From contig JANXZM010000100.1 of the NCBI GenBank assembly GCA_025355505.1, forward strand, positions 62,001-126,000: a DNA stretch of 64,000 nucleotides. The letters are read 5' to 3'. The position numbers and the translations under genes are program-made. A model generated the notes under the pieces. The model searched no databases. It saw nothing but the letters and a program-made list of their open reading frames with translations, and was not told where the DNA came from. Source of the DNA: Acidobacteriaceae bacterium (lineage in GTDB: Bacteria > Acidobacteriota > Terriglobia > Terriglobales > Acidobacteriaceae). Of the stretch, positions 1 to 8,716 are shown piece after piece. Each line of letters opens with the position of its first letter. Position 1 is the stretch's first letter.

Positions 1-2334
1 GCGGCACAGCTCATCGGCTATGTAGATGTTACGAATGCGATATCTGGACAAACGAACGGAATCCGGGTCAGCATACAGCCTCCGCAAGGTGGTGGTGTCG
101 GCACCGTGGCTTCTGTATTCAGCCGTACCGGTGCAGTGACGGCCGCTAGTGGCGACTATTCCGTGTCACAAGTTACGGGGGCTGCGGCAGACTCTGCTGT
201 TGCTCACCTGGCGGGCGCTGAGACGATTACTGGGCCGAAAACATTTTCCAGCGACGTGACGCTCAGCGGGAACCTGAACGTGGCGGGAAATATCAACCAG
301 ACGGGCACAGGGCCGACGCAGTGGTCGGGGAAGAAATGGGCGGGAACGACGGTCACGGTGCCGGGCGGAATGGATTTTTCGCTAGGAGTTGGATCGGACA
401 ACACGTTCAAGTGTCAGTTGACGAGCGGGGCATCGTGCATGGGTGGGGGCGTTGTTGCGAGCGTGTTCGGGCGGACGGGCGCGGTAGTGGCTGGCAGCGG
501 CGATTATTCGGTGGGGCAAGTTACGGGAGCGGCGGCTATTGCATCCCCGACATTTACCGGAACGGTGGCTGGGGTTACGGCGACGATGGTTGGGCTGGGA
601 AGTGTTACTAACAACGCGCAGACCCAAGCGTCAATTGTACCCAATACCGTACCGTCAGCGGGTCAGATTCTTGTGGGCAACGCGGGGGGAACGGCGTTTG
701 GGATCGTAACTACGAGCGGCGATGAAACAATGAGCGCCGCTGGAGTTACCACGAACACGAAGATCAACGGTACGACAGTGCCGACGAACTCCGCAGCCGA
801 TCAACTTATCGGAACGTCGGCATCCGCTACTGGCATATGGCTCACGGTTCCGGCGTGCGCCGATGCTAGTGGAAACCACCTCAACTTCACTCACGCAGGC
901 GGCATTACTTGCGGCACAACGTCAAGCGGGGCAAGCGCGGTACTTTCCGTTTTCGGTCGCACCGGGGCGGTGGTAGCTGTAAGCGGAGATTATACCGTCG
1001 CGCAAGTAACGGGAGCGGCGTCGCTGGCGTCGCCTACTTTCACCGGGACGGTAATAACTTCAGCGTCAGTGGCCGGAGGATCGGGGCTCAATGTTCCCCA
1101 CGGTTCGGCTCCTGCGGCTCCGGTGAACGGCGACCTTTGGACGACCACGGCTGGCCTGTTTGGGCGCATCAACGGAGCTACGGTTGGACCATTTGGGTCT
1201 GGCGGCAGCATGACGTGGCCAGCCGCTGCGGGTATCGCAGTTTATGCCGGAGCGAGTGCTTGGGGAACGTCATTGACGGCACCAATGGGTCCGCTGGTTG
1301 GCACGACGGACACCCAGACATTGACTGGCAAGACTCTGGACGGAGTTAGCCCAGCCACGATGGCGTTCGTTGACGCCACATCTTCTATCCAGACTCAGTT
1401 GAACAACAAGGCTACCATAGCGTCGCCTACTTTCACCGGAACGGTAACAACCCCAGCGTCAGTGGTCGGAGGATCTGGTCTCAACATCCCCCACGGTTCG
1501 GCTCCAACGATCCCGGTCAATGGAGATATGTGGACTACGACCACAGGCTTATTTGCTCGGATCAACGGCGGAACGGTCGGGCCATTAGCAGCCACTGCCG
1601 TCAATAGCGTGTTTGGGCGAACTGGGGCAGTTGTGGCGGCATCGGGAGATTACACCGTCGCGCAAGTAACGGGAGCGGCGTCGCTGGCGTCGCCTACTTT
1701 TACCGGCACGCCGGTCGTGCCGGGATACGTGACCAGCGGCACGGCGGTGAACGGACACGCGCTTTCGTCAAATATAATTGTGTCCGCGTCGGACCTAACG
1801 ACTGGGACGGTTCCCACGGCTCAACTACCGGCGCCTACCTGCTCCTGGATCACAGTGCCTACGCAGGGCGGCTCGGGCAATGTGTTCTCGGGAACAAATA
1901 AGGCCATCGTGTGGGGTGTTTATAACCCCTATCCGTGTGTAACCAGCAATGTTGCCTACGTCGTCGGCACAGCGGATAACACGTCAGACAATTATGCGCT
2001 TGGTCTCTATTCGGGAACGTCGGGGGGAAGCGGAACGTTGATCGCGACCACAGCCTCGACCGCAGGTACGATTTTTGCGCCCTCGACGGGAATCAAACAC
2101 ATAGCGTGGAATGGCTCGAACATTGCAGTACCTGCGGGCCGCGTCTATATAGCACTTACAAGTAATTGCACAACCTGCGGCGCACTTCTAGGCGCAGCGG
2201 GCACGGGCGTGACCTGGGCGGCTAACGTACAGGTGAGCGTAACGACGGGCGGAGCGGCGTTGCCTGCGACCGTCACGTTGCCGGTCGATAGTTTCAGCTC
2301 CGGCGCTTCGATACCGGCGCTGATCGTGTATTAA
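1..2334 (+). CDS. Phage tail-fibre-like repeat protein, 5'-partial
   Basis: The reading frame is open from base 1, so the true start lies left of the window; the GTG at 106 is only an internal codon. The visible 777 residues are rich in Gly, Ser, Thr, Val and Ala, as in phage fibre shafts. A motif of the form SVFGRTGAVVA..GDY..QVTGA occurs four times, starting near bases 112, 460, 946 and 1606. Each copy is followed by a short linker often reading ASPTFTGT. These repeats are common in tail-fibre and collar proteins of tailed phages. The C-terminal 200 residues are non-repetitive and probably form the distal tip. The spike gene follows 13 bases later. Host receptor binding is inferred from family and position; the receptor is unknown. 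Confidence 0.75.
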   Translation, partial: AAQLIGYVDVTNAISGQTNGIRVSIQPPQGGGVGTVASVFSRTGAVTAASGDYSVSQVTGAAADSAVAHLAGAETITGPKTFSSDVTLSGNLNVAGNINQTGTGPTQWSGKKWAGTTVTVPGGMDFSLGVGSDNTFKCQLTSGASCMGGGVVASVFGRTGAVVAGSGDYSVGQVTGAAAIASPTFTGTVAGVTATMVGLGSVTNNAQTQASIVPNTVPSAGQILVGNAGGTAFGIVTTSGDETMSAAGVTTNTKINGTTVPTNSAADQLIGTSASATGIWLTVPACADASGNHLNFTHAGGITCGTTSSGASAVLSVFGRTGAVVAVSGDYTVAQVTGAASLASPTFTGTVITSASVAGGSGLNVPHGSAPAAPVNGDLWTTTAGLFGRINGATVGPFGSGGSMTWPAAAGIAVYAGASAWGTSLTAPMGPLVGTTDTQTLTGKTLDGVSPATMAFVDATSSIQTQLNNKATIASPTFTGTVTTPASVVGGSGLNIPHGSAPTIPVNGDMWTTTTGLFARINGGTVGPLAATAVNSVFGRTGAVVAASGDYTVAQVTGAASLASPTFTGTPVVPGYVTSGTAVNGHALSSNIIVSASDLTTGTVPTAQLPAPTCSWITVPTQGGSGNVFSGTNKAIVWGVYNPYPCVTSNVAYVVGTADNTSDNYALGLYSGTSGGSGTLIATTASTAGTIFAPSTGIKHIAWNGSNIAVPAGRVYIALTSNCTTCGALLGAAGTGVTWAANVQVSVTTGGAALPATVTLPVDSFSSGASIPALIVY
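1018..1600 (+). repeat. Duplicated module inside the fibre gene
   Basis: Two in-frame copies of a segment of about 175 bp, roughly 1018-1200 and 1415-1596, encode ASPTFTGTV..., then GGSGLN.PHGSAP and WTTT.GLF.RING.TVGP. They differ at many third positions, so this is an old or diversifying internal duplication rather than an assembly artefact. Confidence 0.7.
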
Positions 2335-2347
2335 TCCCAAGGAAACC

Positions 2348-4744
2348 ATGATTGAACGAGTGTTATTGCTTCTATTGTTAGGAGCGCCGCTGGCGTGCGC
2401 CTCCGATTACTACGTCGATTGCAATTATGGGTCGAATGGAAACCCAGGGACCAGTCAGGGACAGGCGTGGCGAACTTTGCTGGAAGTTGGAATCTCCAGC
2501 TTTCATCCAGGTGACACGATCAACCTGAGGCGGGACTGCACGTGGATTGAAACGCTGACTCCGCCTTCGAGCGGGAGTAGTGGGAGTTTGATCAAGATCG
2601 ACAGCTATGGCAATGGACAGCCGGCGCACTTGACGGGCTATTTGCCGATAGCAGCGCGCTGGTGGACGCAGGTGGGAAGCACAAACGTCTGGACGACAAC
2701 GCTGTATTCGGCCACGAGTGGGCTGGCAAACGTTGTGCAGTGCGGGATTCGGGGCTTCTACTGTCTGACGCAGCCGCCATCGCAGTTACAGTATGTGCGG
2801 TTCGGGACGACGTGGGGGACGACGCAGGGGAGCCAGGCGGCGCTTAGTCAGGATCGAGACTTCTGGTACGACTCGACTAACTACAACTTATATGTGTACA
2901 GCGCCAGTGGAAACCCGGCGGCGCATTACACCACGGTTGTGCCAATTGTGCTGAGCGGCGGGACGATGCTGAATGTGAATAGTGTTTCATGGCTGGAAAT
3001 TCAACATTTGCAAATTGACTGGTTTGACGGCTATGGGGTGCAGGTGCAGGGAGCGAGCGATCATCTTTGGCTGGCGAATATGGCGGTTGACAGCGAAGTT
3101 GAGAACGGCGCGGTGCCGCTTGGGTTCTTCATACATGCGACCGGTACGCCAGTTGACATCCATCTTTACAACACGGACGCGAACATGAACTATGCGGGGT
3201 ACCGTTTTGATGGGTGCGGTGCGGGCGGGTGCGCATTTGAGATTAAGAACTGCCGAGCATACGGGAATCGAGCATACGGGATACTGGATAATGTGCAGGG
3301 AGCAGTGAGTTATGACTACTGCCATCTGTACGCAAACAATCTGGCAACGGCGGTGACGGTGGATACATCGGGGACGCCCGGGCCGATGGCTGGGTTGCAT
3401 AACGTGGCAGTTGAAACGCCGCCCTGGATTCGAGAGTGGCACCGGTGGCCAGCATATACGACGCTTAGTTATGACGATCCCGGATTGGTGCAGTATAGCG
3501 ATACTTATGTGAACTCGCTGCTGCCGATTATGACAGCCAAAGGGATACCGCTGTCGATTGCGGTAGTTACAGGCGGAAGCTATTCGCAGTCGATTATCGG
3601 TGAGGTGCAGGGTTGGATCAATGGGGGATGGGACGTCAACGCGCACTCAATATCGCATGAGTACTGGAATCCACCGGCGGCTAGTTGCGGGGCGAATGGA
3701 GCGTTTCCAGTTCTGTGCCACGCTTTTGAAAATTTGCAGTACACGGGGTCTCTCGCGACAAGCGTGACGCTGAATATTGCTCATCCCGCGACGGGGCATG
3801 CGACGTTGACGGTGAGTACTTTCCCGGACGATCCGGCAGCGGATATTAACTGGGACTTGACGCCGGCGGCGCCAGGGCAGGTTTCTAACGGGCTCGACAC
3901 ACTGGGTGGGATTTTATACACGCTGCAACAGCGCGGAGTGTTTTCCCTGACGCTTGACGCGAACGCGAAGAGCACGGCGCGGAGTATTTCGCTGGCCAAC
4001 GTCGCGAATCTGGACATCAAAACTTTGCTGCAGAATCTGGACCTTGACGAAACACAGATGGAAACGGAAGAGATGAGTTGGGCGCAGGGGTGGATGAATG
4101 TGAACTTCACCGGGCTGCCGGCGAGACGCGTGTATGTGATGCCGGGAACTTACGAAGATGCGGTGACGGAGAATATCGCCGCCAGCCTGGGGTATGCGGG
4201 GGTGCGGGGAACGGGCAGCCTGAAACCGTGTTGCGGGGCGAATACAACGCTGGCAAAGGGCTATGACGTGTTGAATATCCTAAGTCAGGGAGTGGTGCCT
4301 AACTACCAGAGTCTGGGTTATCAGCAGATGCGGAATCGAGTTAGTCAGGATGTATTTAAGAACGCGCTGTGGGGGAGGCCGATCGGATATTTCTGGCATG
4401 TAAACGAGTTGCGGCCGGATGAAGTGGCGAACTTCATGGACGCGCTGGTGCAGGGGGGCGCGACGCTGGAATCGAACACGCAGATGGTGAATATTCTGTT
4501 GTCGTGCCAGGCGAACGATGTGGTGCCGACGGGCTATGTGGCGGGCAGCTACTACGTTTGCGGGTCGAGTGGGAAAGAGGCGGATTTTCGGCCGACGGTA
4601 AATTCACCGGTAAGGGATGTGGGCGCGAATCTAGGCGTTGAGTATCAATACGACCTGCTGGGAATCAATCAAAACTTGTATGGGGCGGGATGGGAGATAG
4701 GGGCGTACGCATATGTACCGGAGAACTTTAGCGCGACCCACTGA
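2348..4744 (+). CDS. Secreted beta-helix spike with embedded NodB-type polysaccharide deacetylase domain
   Basis: The 798-residue protein starts at an ATG preceded by AAGGAA. It has a hydrophobic N-terminus (IERVLLLLLLGAPLACA) that looks like a signal peptide or lipoprotein signal. Residues about 20-340 show the repetitive character of a right-handed parallel beta-helix (SxGSLIKIDSYGNG..., WLEIQHLQIDWFDGYGV). From about residue 370 a NodB homology domain begins: SYDDPG near 373 replaces the canonical TFDDG, and HSISHEYW near 432 supplies the two zinc histidines. GYFWHVNELRPDE further on resembles the last catalytic motif. After it, residues 745-798 (NSPVRDVGANLG... WEIGAYAY) look like the closing turn of a beta-helix protein. 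The likely role is a tail spike that deacetylates capsule or exopolysaccharide. The stop codon lies inside a CCCACTGAAGTGGG palindrome. Confidence 0.65.
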   Translation: MIERVLLLLLLGAPLACASDYYVDCNYGSNGNPGTSQGQAWRTLLEVGISSFHPGDTINLRRDCTWIETLTPPSSGSSGSLIKIDSYGNGQPAHLTGYLPIAARWWTQVGSTNVWTTTLYSATSGLANVVQCGIRGFYCLTQPPSQLQYVRFGTTWGTTQGSQAALSQDRDFWYDSTNYNLYVYSASGNPAAHYTTVVPIVLSGGTMLNVNSVSWLEIQHLQIDWFDGYGVQVQGASDHLWLANMAVDSEVENGAVPLGFFIHATGTPVDIHLYNTDANMNYAGYRFDGCGAGGCAFEIKNCRAYGNRAYGILDNVQGAVSYDYCHLYANNLATAVTVDTSGTPGPMAGLHNVAVETPPWIREWHRWPAYTTLSYDDPGLVQYSDTYVNSLLPIMTAKGIPLSIAVVTGGSYSQSIIGEVQGWINGGWDVNAHSISHEYWNPPAASCGANGAFPVLCHAFENLQYTGSLATSVTLNIAHPATGHATLTVSTFPDDPAADINWDLTPAAPGQVSNGLDTLGGILYTLQQRGVFSLTLDANAKSTARSISLANVANLDIKTLLQNLDLDETQMETEEMSWAQGWMNVNFTGLPARRVYVMPGTYEDAVTENIAASLGYAGVRGTGSLKPCCGANTTLAKGYDVLNILSQGVVPNYQSLGYQQMRNRVSQDVFKNALWGRPIGYFWHVNELRPDEVANFMDALVQGGATLESNTQMVNILLSCQANDVVPTGYVAGSYYVCGSSGKEADFRPTVNSPVRDVGANLGVEYQYDLLGINQNLYGAGWEIGAYAYVPENFSATH

Positions 4745-4771
4745 AGTGGGAATGTTCAGAGGAGGGCTGTA

Positions 4772-6331
4772 GTGGCGTCAGAATTGACGTCCGAGCATTT
4801 GGAGTGGCTAGGACAACACCTGGATGAACGGCGGAAAGGTGAACAAGAGGCGGGGGAAGGGTTGGGGGGCGGAAGGTTATGGGAGCCTACGGAGCGGGAT
4901 CATTTCATTGACCAATGGCTGAAGATCCGGACGAAGACGACAAATCGAGCGTACTTCAGATTGAACCGGGTGCAGCAGGAGTATTCGGGGCGGTGCACGA
5001 AGCAGAATGTGGTGCTGAAGGCGCGTCAGGTGGGGATCACGACGTACATTGCCGCGAGATTTTTTGCGCAGACGATCACGCAGCCGGGCACGTTGAGCAT
5101 GCAAGTGACACAGGACAGGGAATCGGCGGAGGACATTTTTCGGATCGTGCGGCGGTTCTGGGAGAACTTGCCGGAGGAGTTGAGGAAAGGCTATCTACGA
5201 ACGTCGCACCGGAATGCGCGGCAGCTGGTGTTTCCGAGTTTGGACAGCGAGTACTGCCTGGCATCGGCGGCAGAGAATGCGGGACGAGGGCGGACAATCC
5301 AGAATCTGCATTGCTCGGAAGTATCGCGCTGGGGCAGAGAAGGGGACGAGGCGCTGGCGTCGTTGCGGGCGGCAGTGGTGCCGGGAGGCGACATAGTGCT
5401 GGAGTCCACGGCGAACGGGGCGGGTGGACTTTTCTACGAGGAGTGGCAGCGAGCGGAGGATACGGGATATACGCGTCACTTTTTCCCGTGGTGGTTTGAC
5501 GCGGCCTACGCCATTGAACCGGGGGCGAATTTTCCGCAGCTGACGGAAGAAGAGGGGAAACTGGCGGAGCTCCATGGGCTGAAAACGGAACAGATCGCAT
5601 GGCGGCGGAAGCAATGGGCATCACTGCGTGGACTGGCGGTGCAGGAATATGCCGAGGACCCGGTGTCGTGTTTCCGAGCGTCGGGGGAATGCGTGTTTGA
5701 CCTGGCGGCGGTGGAGGAGGCGCTTGGGGCTTTAAGCGAACCGTTGGAGGTGCGGGACAACCAGCGGCTGACGATCTGGTTGCCGACGCAAGCGGGACGG
5801 GAATATGTGATGGGAGTGGATCCGGCGGGAGGCGGGGTGGAGGGCGATTACTCGTGCGCAGAGGTGATTGACCGTCGGTGGGGAACGCAGTGTGCGGAGT
5901 TGCACGGACATTGGCCACCGCGGGAGTTCGCGGAGAAGCTGGTGATGCTGGGGAAGGAATACAACACGGCGCTGCTGGCGGTGGAGAGAAACAATCACGG
6001 GTACGGGGTGCTGGCGTGTCTTCGGACGCTAAAGTATCCGCGGCTGTTCGAGCAGAAGGGACAGGATGGGTGGTTGACTACGGCGGTGAGCCGTCCGGCG
6101 ATGATAGAAAATTTGGCGTGGGCGGTGATCGAGGAGCCGGGGCGGTTTCGGAGTTTGCGGCTTTTGAACGAGTGCCGGACGTTCGTACGGTATGCGAATG
6201 GGAAAACGGGGGCGGCTCCGGGAACGCATGACGATTGCGTGATGGCGCTGGCGATTGCGTGGGAGGTGCGGATGTCGGATGCGGGGCGGGTCGCCAAGCA
6301 TTCGATGGAGCTTGACAGTCTGGAAAAGTGA
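4772..6331 (+). CDS. Phage terminase large subunit (DNA-packaging ATPase/nuclease)
   Basis: The 519-residue protein starts at GTG with a good GGAGGG five bases upstream. Its ATPase half has a Walker A-like segment LKARQVGITT (residues 82-91) and LHCSEVSRW near 180 as the likely Walker B region. The nuclease half has GVDPAGGGVEGDYS near 348, AVERNNHG near 400 and THDDCVMA near 485, the acidic triad of the RNase H-like terminase nuclease. The protein would pump DNA into proheads and cut concatemers. No small terminase gene is visible next to it; the spike gene ends 27 bases upstream. Length and motif order fit the family. Confidence 0.88.
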   Translation: MASELTSEHLEWLGQHLDERRKGEQEAGEGLGGGRLWEPTERDHFIDQWLKIRTKTTNRAYFRLNRVQQEYSGRCTKQNVVLKARQVGITTYIAARFFAQTITQPGTLSMQVTQDRESAEDIFRIVRRFWENLPEELRKGYLRTSHRNARQLVFPSLDSEYCLASAAENAGRGRTIQNLHCSEVSRWGREGDEALASLRAAVVPGGDIVLESTANGAGGLFYEEWQRAEDTGYTRHFFPWWFDAAYAIEPGANFPQLTEEEGKLAELHGLKTEQIAWRRKQWASLRGLAVQEYAEDPVSCFRASGECVFDLAAVEEALGALSEPLEVRDNQRLTIWLPTQAGREYVMGVDPAGGGVEGDYSCAEVIDRRWGTQCAELHGHWPPREFAEKLVMLGKEYNTALLAVERNNHGYGVLACLRTLKYPRLFEQKGQDGWLTTAVSRPAMIENLAWAVIEEPGRFRSLRLLNECRTFVRYANGKTGAAPGTHDDCVMALAIAWEVRMSDAGRVAKHSMELDSLEK

Positions 6332-6594
6332 ACATTTTTGATGTAATGGCGGTCACAGGCAGGAAGCTGGATCTGGGGTAGAGTGCTTATGACGTTTGAT
6401 GAAAGTGTCGCGCGAAGCGTTGCAGTGGGATTGAGATAAGGGGCAAAAGTTTGAACCACAGGGAGCACAGAGGAAACCCTACCGATGCAAAACCTGGGTT
6501 CAGAGGCGCGATTTTTTCAGGGCGAAGGTCTTAGTAGGGCGGAGAGCATTTACCACTAAGGCACTAAGGTACACGAAGGAGAGGCCGGGGCTTT
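6332..6594. other. Gap with two dispersed repeats
   Basis: No coding region was recognised. Two degenerate copies of the host-type dispersed repeat occur, near 6454-6478 (aaccacagggagcacagagg) and 6551-6579 (accactaaggcactaagg). The second merges into the AAGGAGAG that serves as ribosome binding site for the following kinase gene. Confidence 0.6.
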
Positions 6595-7401
6595 ATGGCT
6601 ACTACCGCGGTGCAACACGTAAAGAGGATGCGGGGCGGAGCGCAGAGTCATTTGATGCGTTGCGACGACGGGCACTACTACGTGGTGAAGTTTCGAAATA
6701 ATCCGCAGCATGAGCGTGTGCTGGCGAATGAGTTTCTGGCAACGCGGTTGGCGGAGCGAGTGGGATTGCCGGTGCCGGCGGCGGAGGTGGTGGAGGTTCA
6801 GCCGTGGCTGGTGGAGCACACGGCGGAATTGACGATTGTGTTGGGGAGCCGGGCGATTCAGGTGGAGGCGGGATTGCAGTTTGGGTCGCGGTATGTGGTA
6901 AGTCCGGTGGAAGGGCAGGTGCTGGATTACCTGCCTCCGGAGATGCTGGACCGGGTGCGGAACCTGGGGACGTTTGCGGGGATACTGGCGCTGGATAAAT
7001 GGACCTGCAATGCCGATGGACGGCAGGCGGCATTTTGGCGGAAGACGCGGGAGAAGAAGTATTCGGCGTCGTTCATCGATCAGGGGTATTGCTTTAATGC
7101 GGGAGAGTGGACGTTTCCGGACTTTCCTTTGCGCGGGGTGTATCCGCGGAATGAAGTGTACGCGCGGGTGAATGGGTGGGAGTCGTTCGAGCCGTGGCTG
7201 TCGCGGATCGAGAAGCTGGATGAAGATGCGATCTGGAGAGTGGCGGGAGAGATTCCTCCGGCATGGTATGGCGGTTCTTGGGATGAGTTGGAGGCGCTGG
7301 TGCAGCGGCTGATTGAAAGGAAAACGATTGTGCGGGAATTGATTCTGGCGTTTCGGGGGTCACCGCGGCGGCCGTTTCCGGAGTGGGGGAATGAGGCATG
7401 A
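6595..7401 (+). CDS. HipA-like kinase
   Basis: The 268-residue protein begins at an ATG with AAGGAGAG upstream. The N-terminal lobe reads GGAQSHLMRCDDGHYYVVKF, then NEFLATRLAERVGLPVP, typical of HipA-like kinases (a nucleotide-binding loop followed by the helix carrying the conserved Glu). The catalytic region is LDKWTCNADGRQAAFW near residues 134-149 (Asp and Asn in a D.W..N pattern), followed by SASFIDQGYCF near 160 (the Asp standing in for DFG). Length fits the compact HipA-like family rather than full E. coli HipA (about 440 residues). It sits between terminase and portal and is followed by two DUF3037 genes; from memory, HipA-like kinases and DUF3037 genes often occur side by side. The substrate is unknown. 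Confidence 0.75.
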   Translation: MATTAVQHVKRMRGGAQSHLMRCDDGHYYVVKFRNNPQHERVLANEFLATRLAERVGLPVPAAEVVEVQPWLVEHTAELTIVLGSRAIQVEAGLQFGSRYVVSPVEGQVLDYLPPEMLDRVRNLGTFAGILALDKWTCNADGRQAAFWRKTREKKYSASFIDQGYCFNAGEWTFPDFPLRGVYPRNEVYARVNGWESFEPWLSRIEKLDEDAIWRVAGEIPPAWYGGSWDELEALVQRLIERKTIVRELILAFRGSPRRPFPEWGNEA

Positions 7402-7478
7402 GAGGCGCTTTTAGCTGTTCGTTGTTAGCTTGGTGCAACGGAAAAAACCTAAGAGCTAAAGGCTAAGAGCTAATCTCG

Positions 7479-7833
7479 ATGGCTGAGAAGCGACAACTCG
7501 AACTTTACCTGCTGCGATTTTTGCCGCATGCATTGCGGGACGATTTCGTAACGGTGGGACTGCTGCTGTTGGAAAGCGATGCGGGGTTTGCCGAGGTTCG
7601 ATTTACGCGCGACTGGAGAATGCTGCAATGCGTGGCCCCGGATGTGGAGTTGGAGTGGTTCCAGGTGGTGGAAAACGAGATACGGGGAAGGTTGGGGAGT
7701 TTGCGGGGGCGCGAAGAACTGATGCAGTTGTTGAGCGAGTGCTTCGGGACGATGATCGATGTGGCGCCGACGAAGGCGGTGATTACGGATGATCCGGCGA
7801 AAGAGATGGAAGTGCTGACTTCGATGTACCTGG
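7479..7833 (+). repeat. Direct repeat, copy 1 (5' part of DUF3037 gene)
   Basis: This segment repeats at 8362-8716, spaced 883 bp. I count about 12 mismatches by eye over 355 bp. Similarity fades after the codons for TSMYL, with a short stretch around GGAAAG still shared, which could mark the recombination junction. Confidence 0.9.
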
Positions 7834-8252
7834 CTCCGATGGAAGGAAAGCTGAAGGAGTCGATGGCGGTGAACACGACGGTGGTGTTGCCACTGGTGGG
7901 CAGGATTGCGGCGGGGCGTCCGATTGAGGCGGTGCAGAATAACGAGACGATTTCGCTGGCGGATTTTGTGCACTCGAAAGACGTATTTGTTCTCGAAGTG
8001 CGGGGAGATTCCATGCAGGACGAAGCGATTCTCAACGGCGACTACGTACTGGTGGAGAAAAAGAAAACGGCGCACGACGGGAATATTGTGGTGGCGCTGA
8101 TCGATTCGACGGAAGCGACACTGAAGCGGTTTTTTCGCGAGGGAGATAATGTTCGACTGCAGCCGTCTAACGCCGCGATGAAGCCAATCATTTTGCCGGC
8201 GGCGTCGGTCCAGATTCAGGGACGGGTGATTGGTGTGTTGCGTAAGTACTGA
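7479..8252 (+). CDS. DUF3037 N-terminal segment fused to a LexA-type self-cleaving peptidase (S24)
   Basis: Residues 1-118 are nearly identical to the first 118 residues of the downstream DUF3037 protein. After a junction near residue 120 the protein becomes the linker and C-terminal domain of LexA. It has a cleavage-site-like GRIAAGRP (Ala145-Gly146), catalytic GDSM (Ser178) and TLKRF (Lys216), ending in QGRVIGVLRKY as acidobacterial LexA proteins do. The helix-turn-helix DNA-binding domain of LexA is absent. The peptidase looks intact, so RecA-stimulated autocleavage is plausible and would separate the DUF3037 part from the peptidase part. This is an inference; a non-functional recombination product is the main alternative. 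The preceding gene encodes a HipA-like kinase. Confidence 0.85.
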   Translation: MAEKRQLELYLLRFLPHALRDDFVTVGLLLLESDAGFAEVRFTRDWRMLQCVAPDVELEWFQVVENEIRGRLGSLRGREELMQLLSECFGTMIDVAPTKAVITDDPAKEMEVLTSMYLAPMEGKLKESMAVNTTVVLPLVGRIAAGRPIEAVQNNETISLADFVHSKDVFVLEVRGDSMQDEAILNGDYVLVEKKKTAHDGNIVVALIDSTEATLKRFFREGDNVRLQPSNAAMKPIILPAASVQIQGRVIGVLRKY

Positions 8253-8361
8253 AGAGCAGTTGCCAGTGGTCCGTTGCCAGTGTCTTGTAAGATCAAGCTA
8301 CCACACAGCAAGAGGCTCAGGGTGCGCCCGGATTTTTTGCTGGTTCGACAGCTGATAACTG

Positions 8362-8716
8362 ATGGCTGAGAAGCGACAACTCGAACTTTACCTGCTGCGA
8401 TTTTTGCCGCATGCATTGCGGGACGATTTCGTAACGGTGGGACTGTTGCTGTTGGAAAGCGATGCGGGGTTTGCCGAGGTTCGATTTACGCGCGACTTGA
8501 GAATGCTGCAATGCGTGGCTCCGGATGTGGAGTTGGAGTGGTTTCAGATGGTGGAGCGGGAGATACGGGGAAGGTTGGGAAGTTTGCGGGGGCGCGAAGA
8601 ACTGATGCAGTTGTTGAGCGAGCGCTTCGGGACGATGATCGATGTGGCGCCGACGAAGGCGGTGATTACGGATGATCCGGCGAAAGAGATGGAAGTACTG
8701 ACTTCGATGTACCTGG
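8362..8716 (+). repeat. Direct repeat, copy 2 (5' part of DUF3037 gene)
   Basis: Partner of 7479-7833. This copy continues into a native-looking DUF3037 C-terminus, so it is probably the parent of the duplication. Confidence 0.9.
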
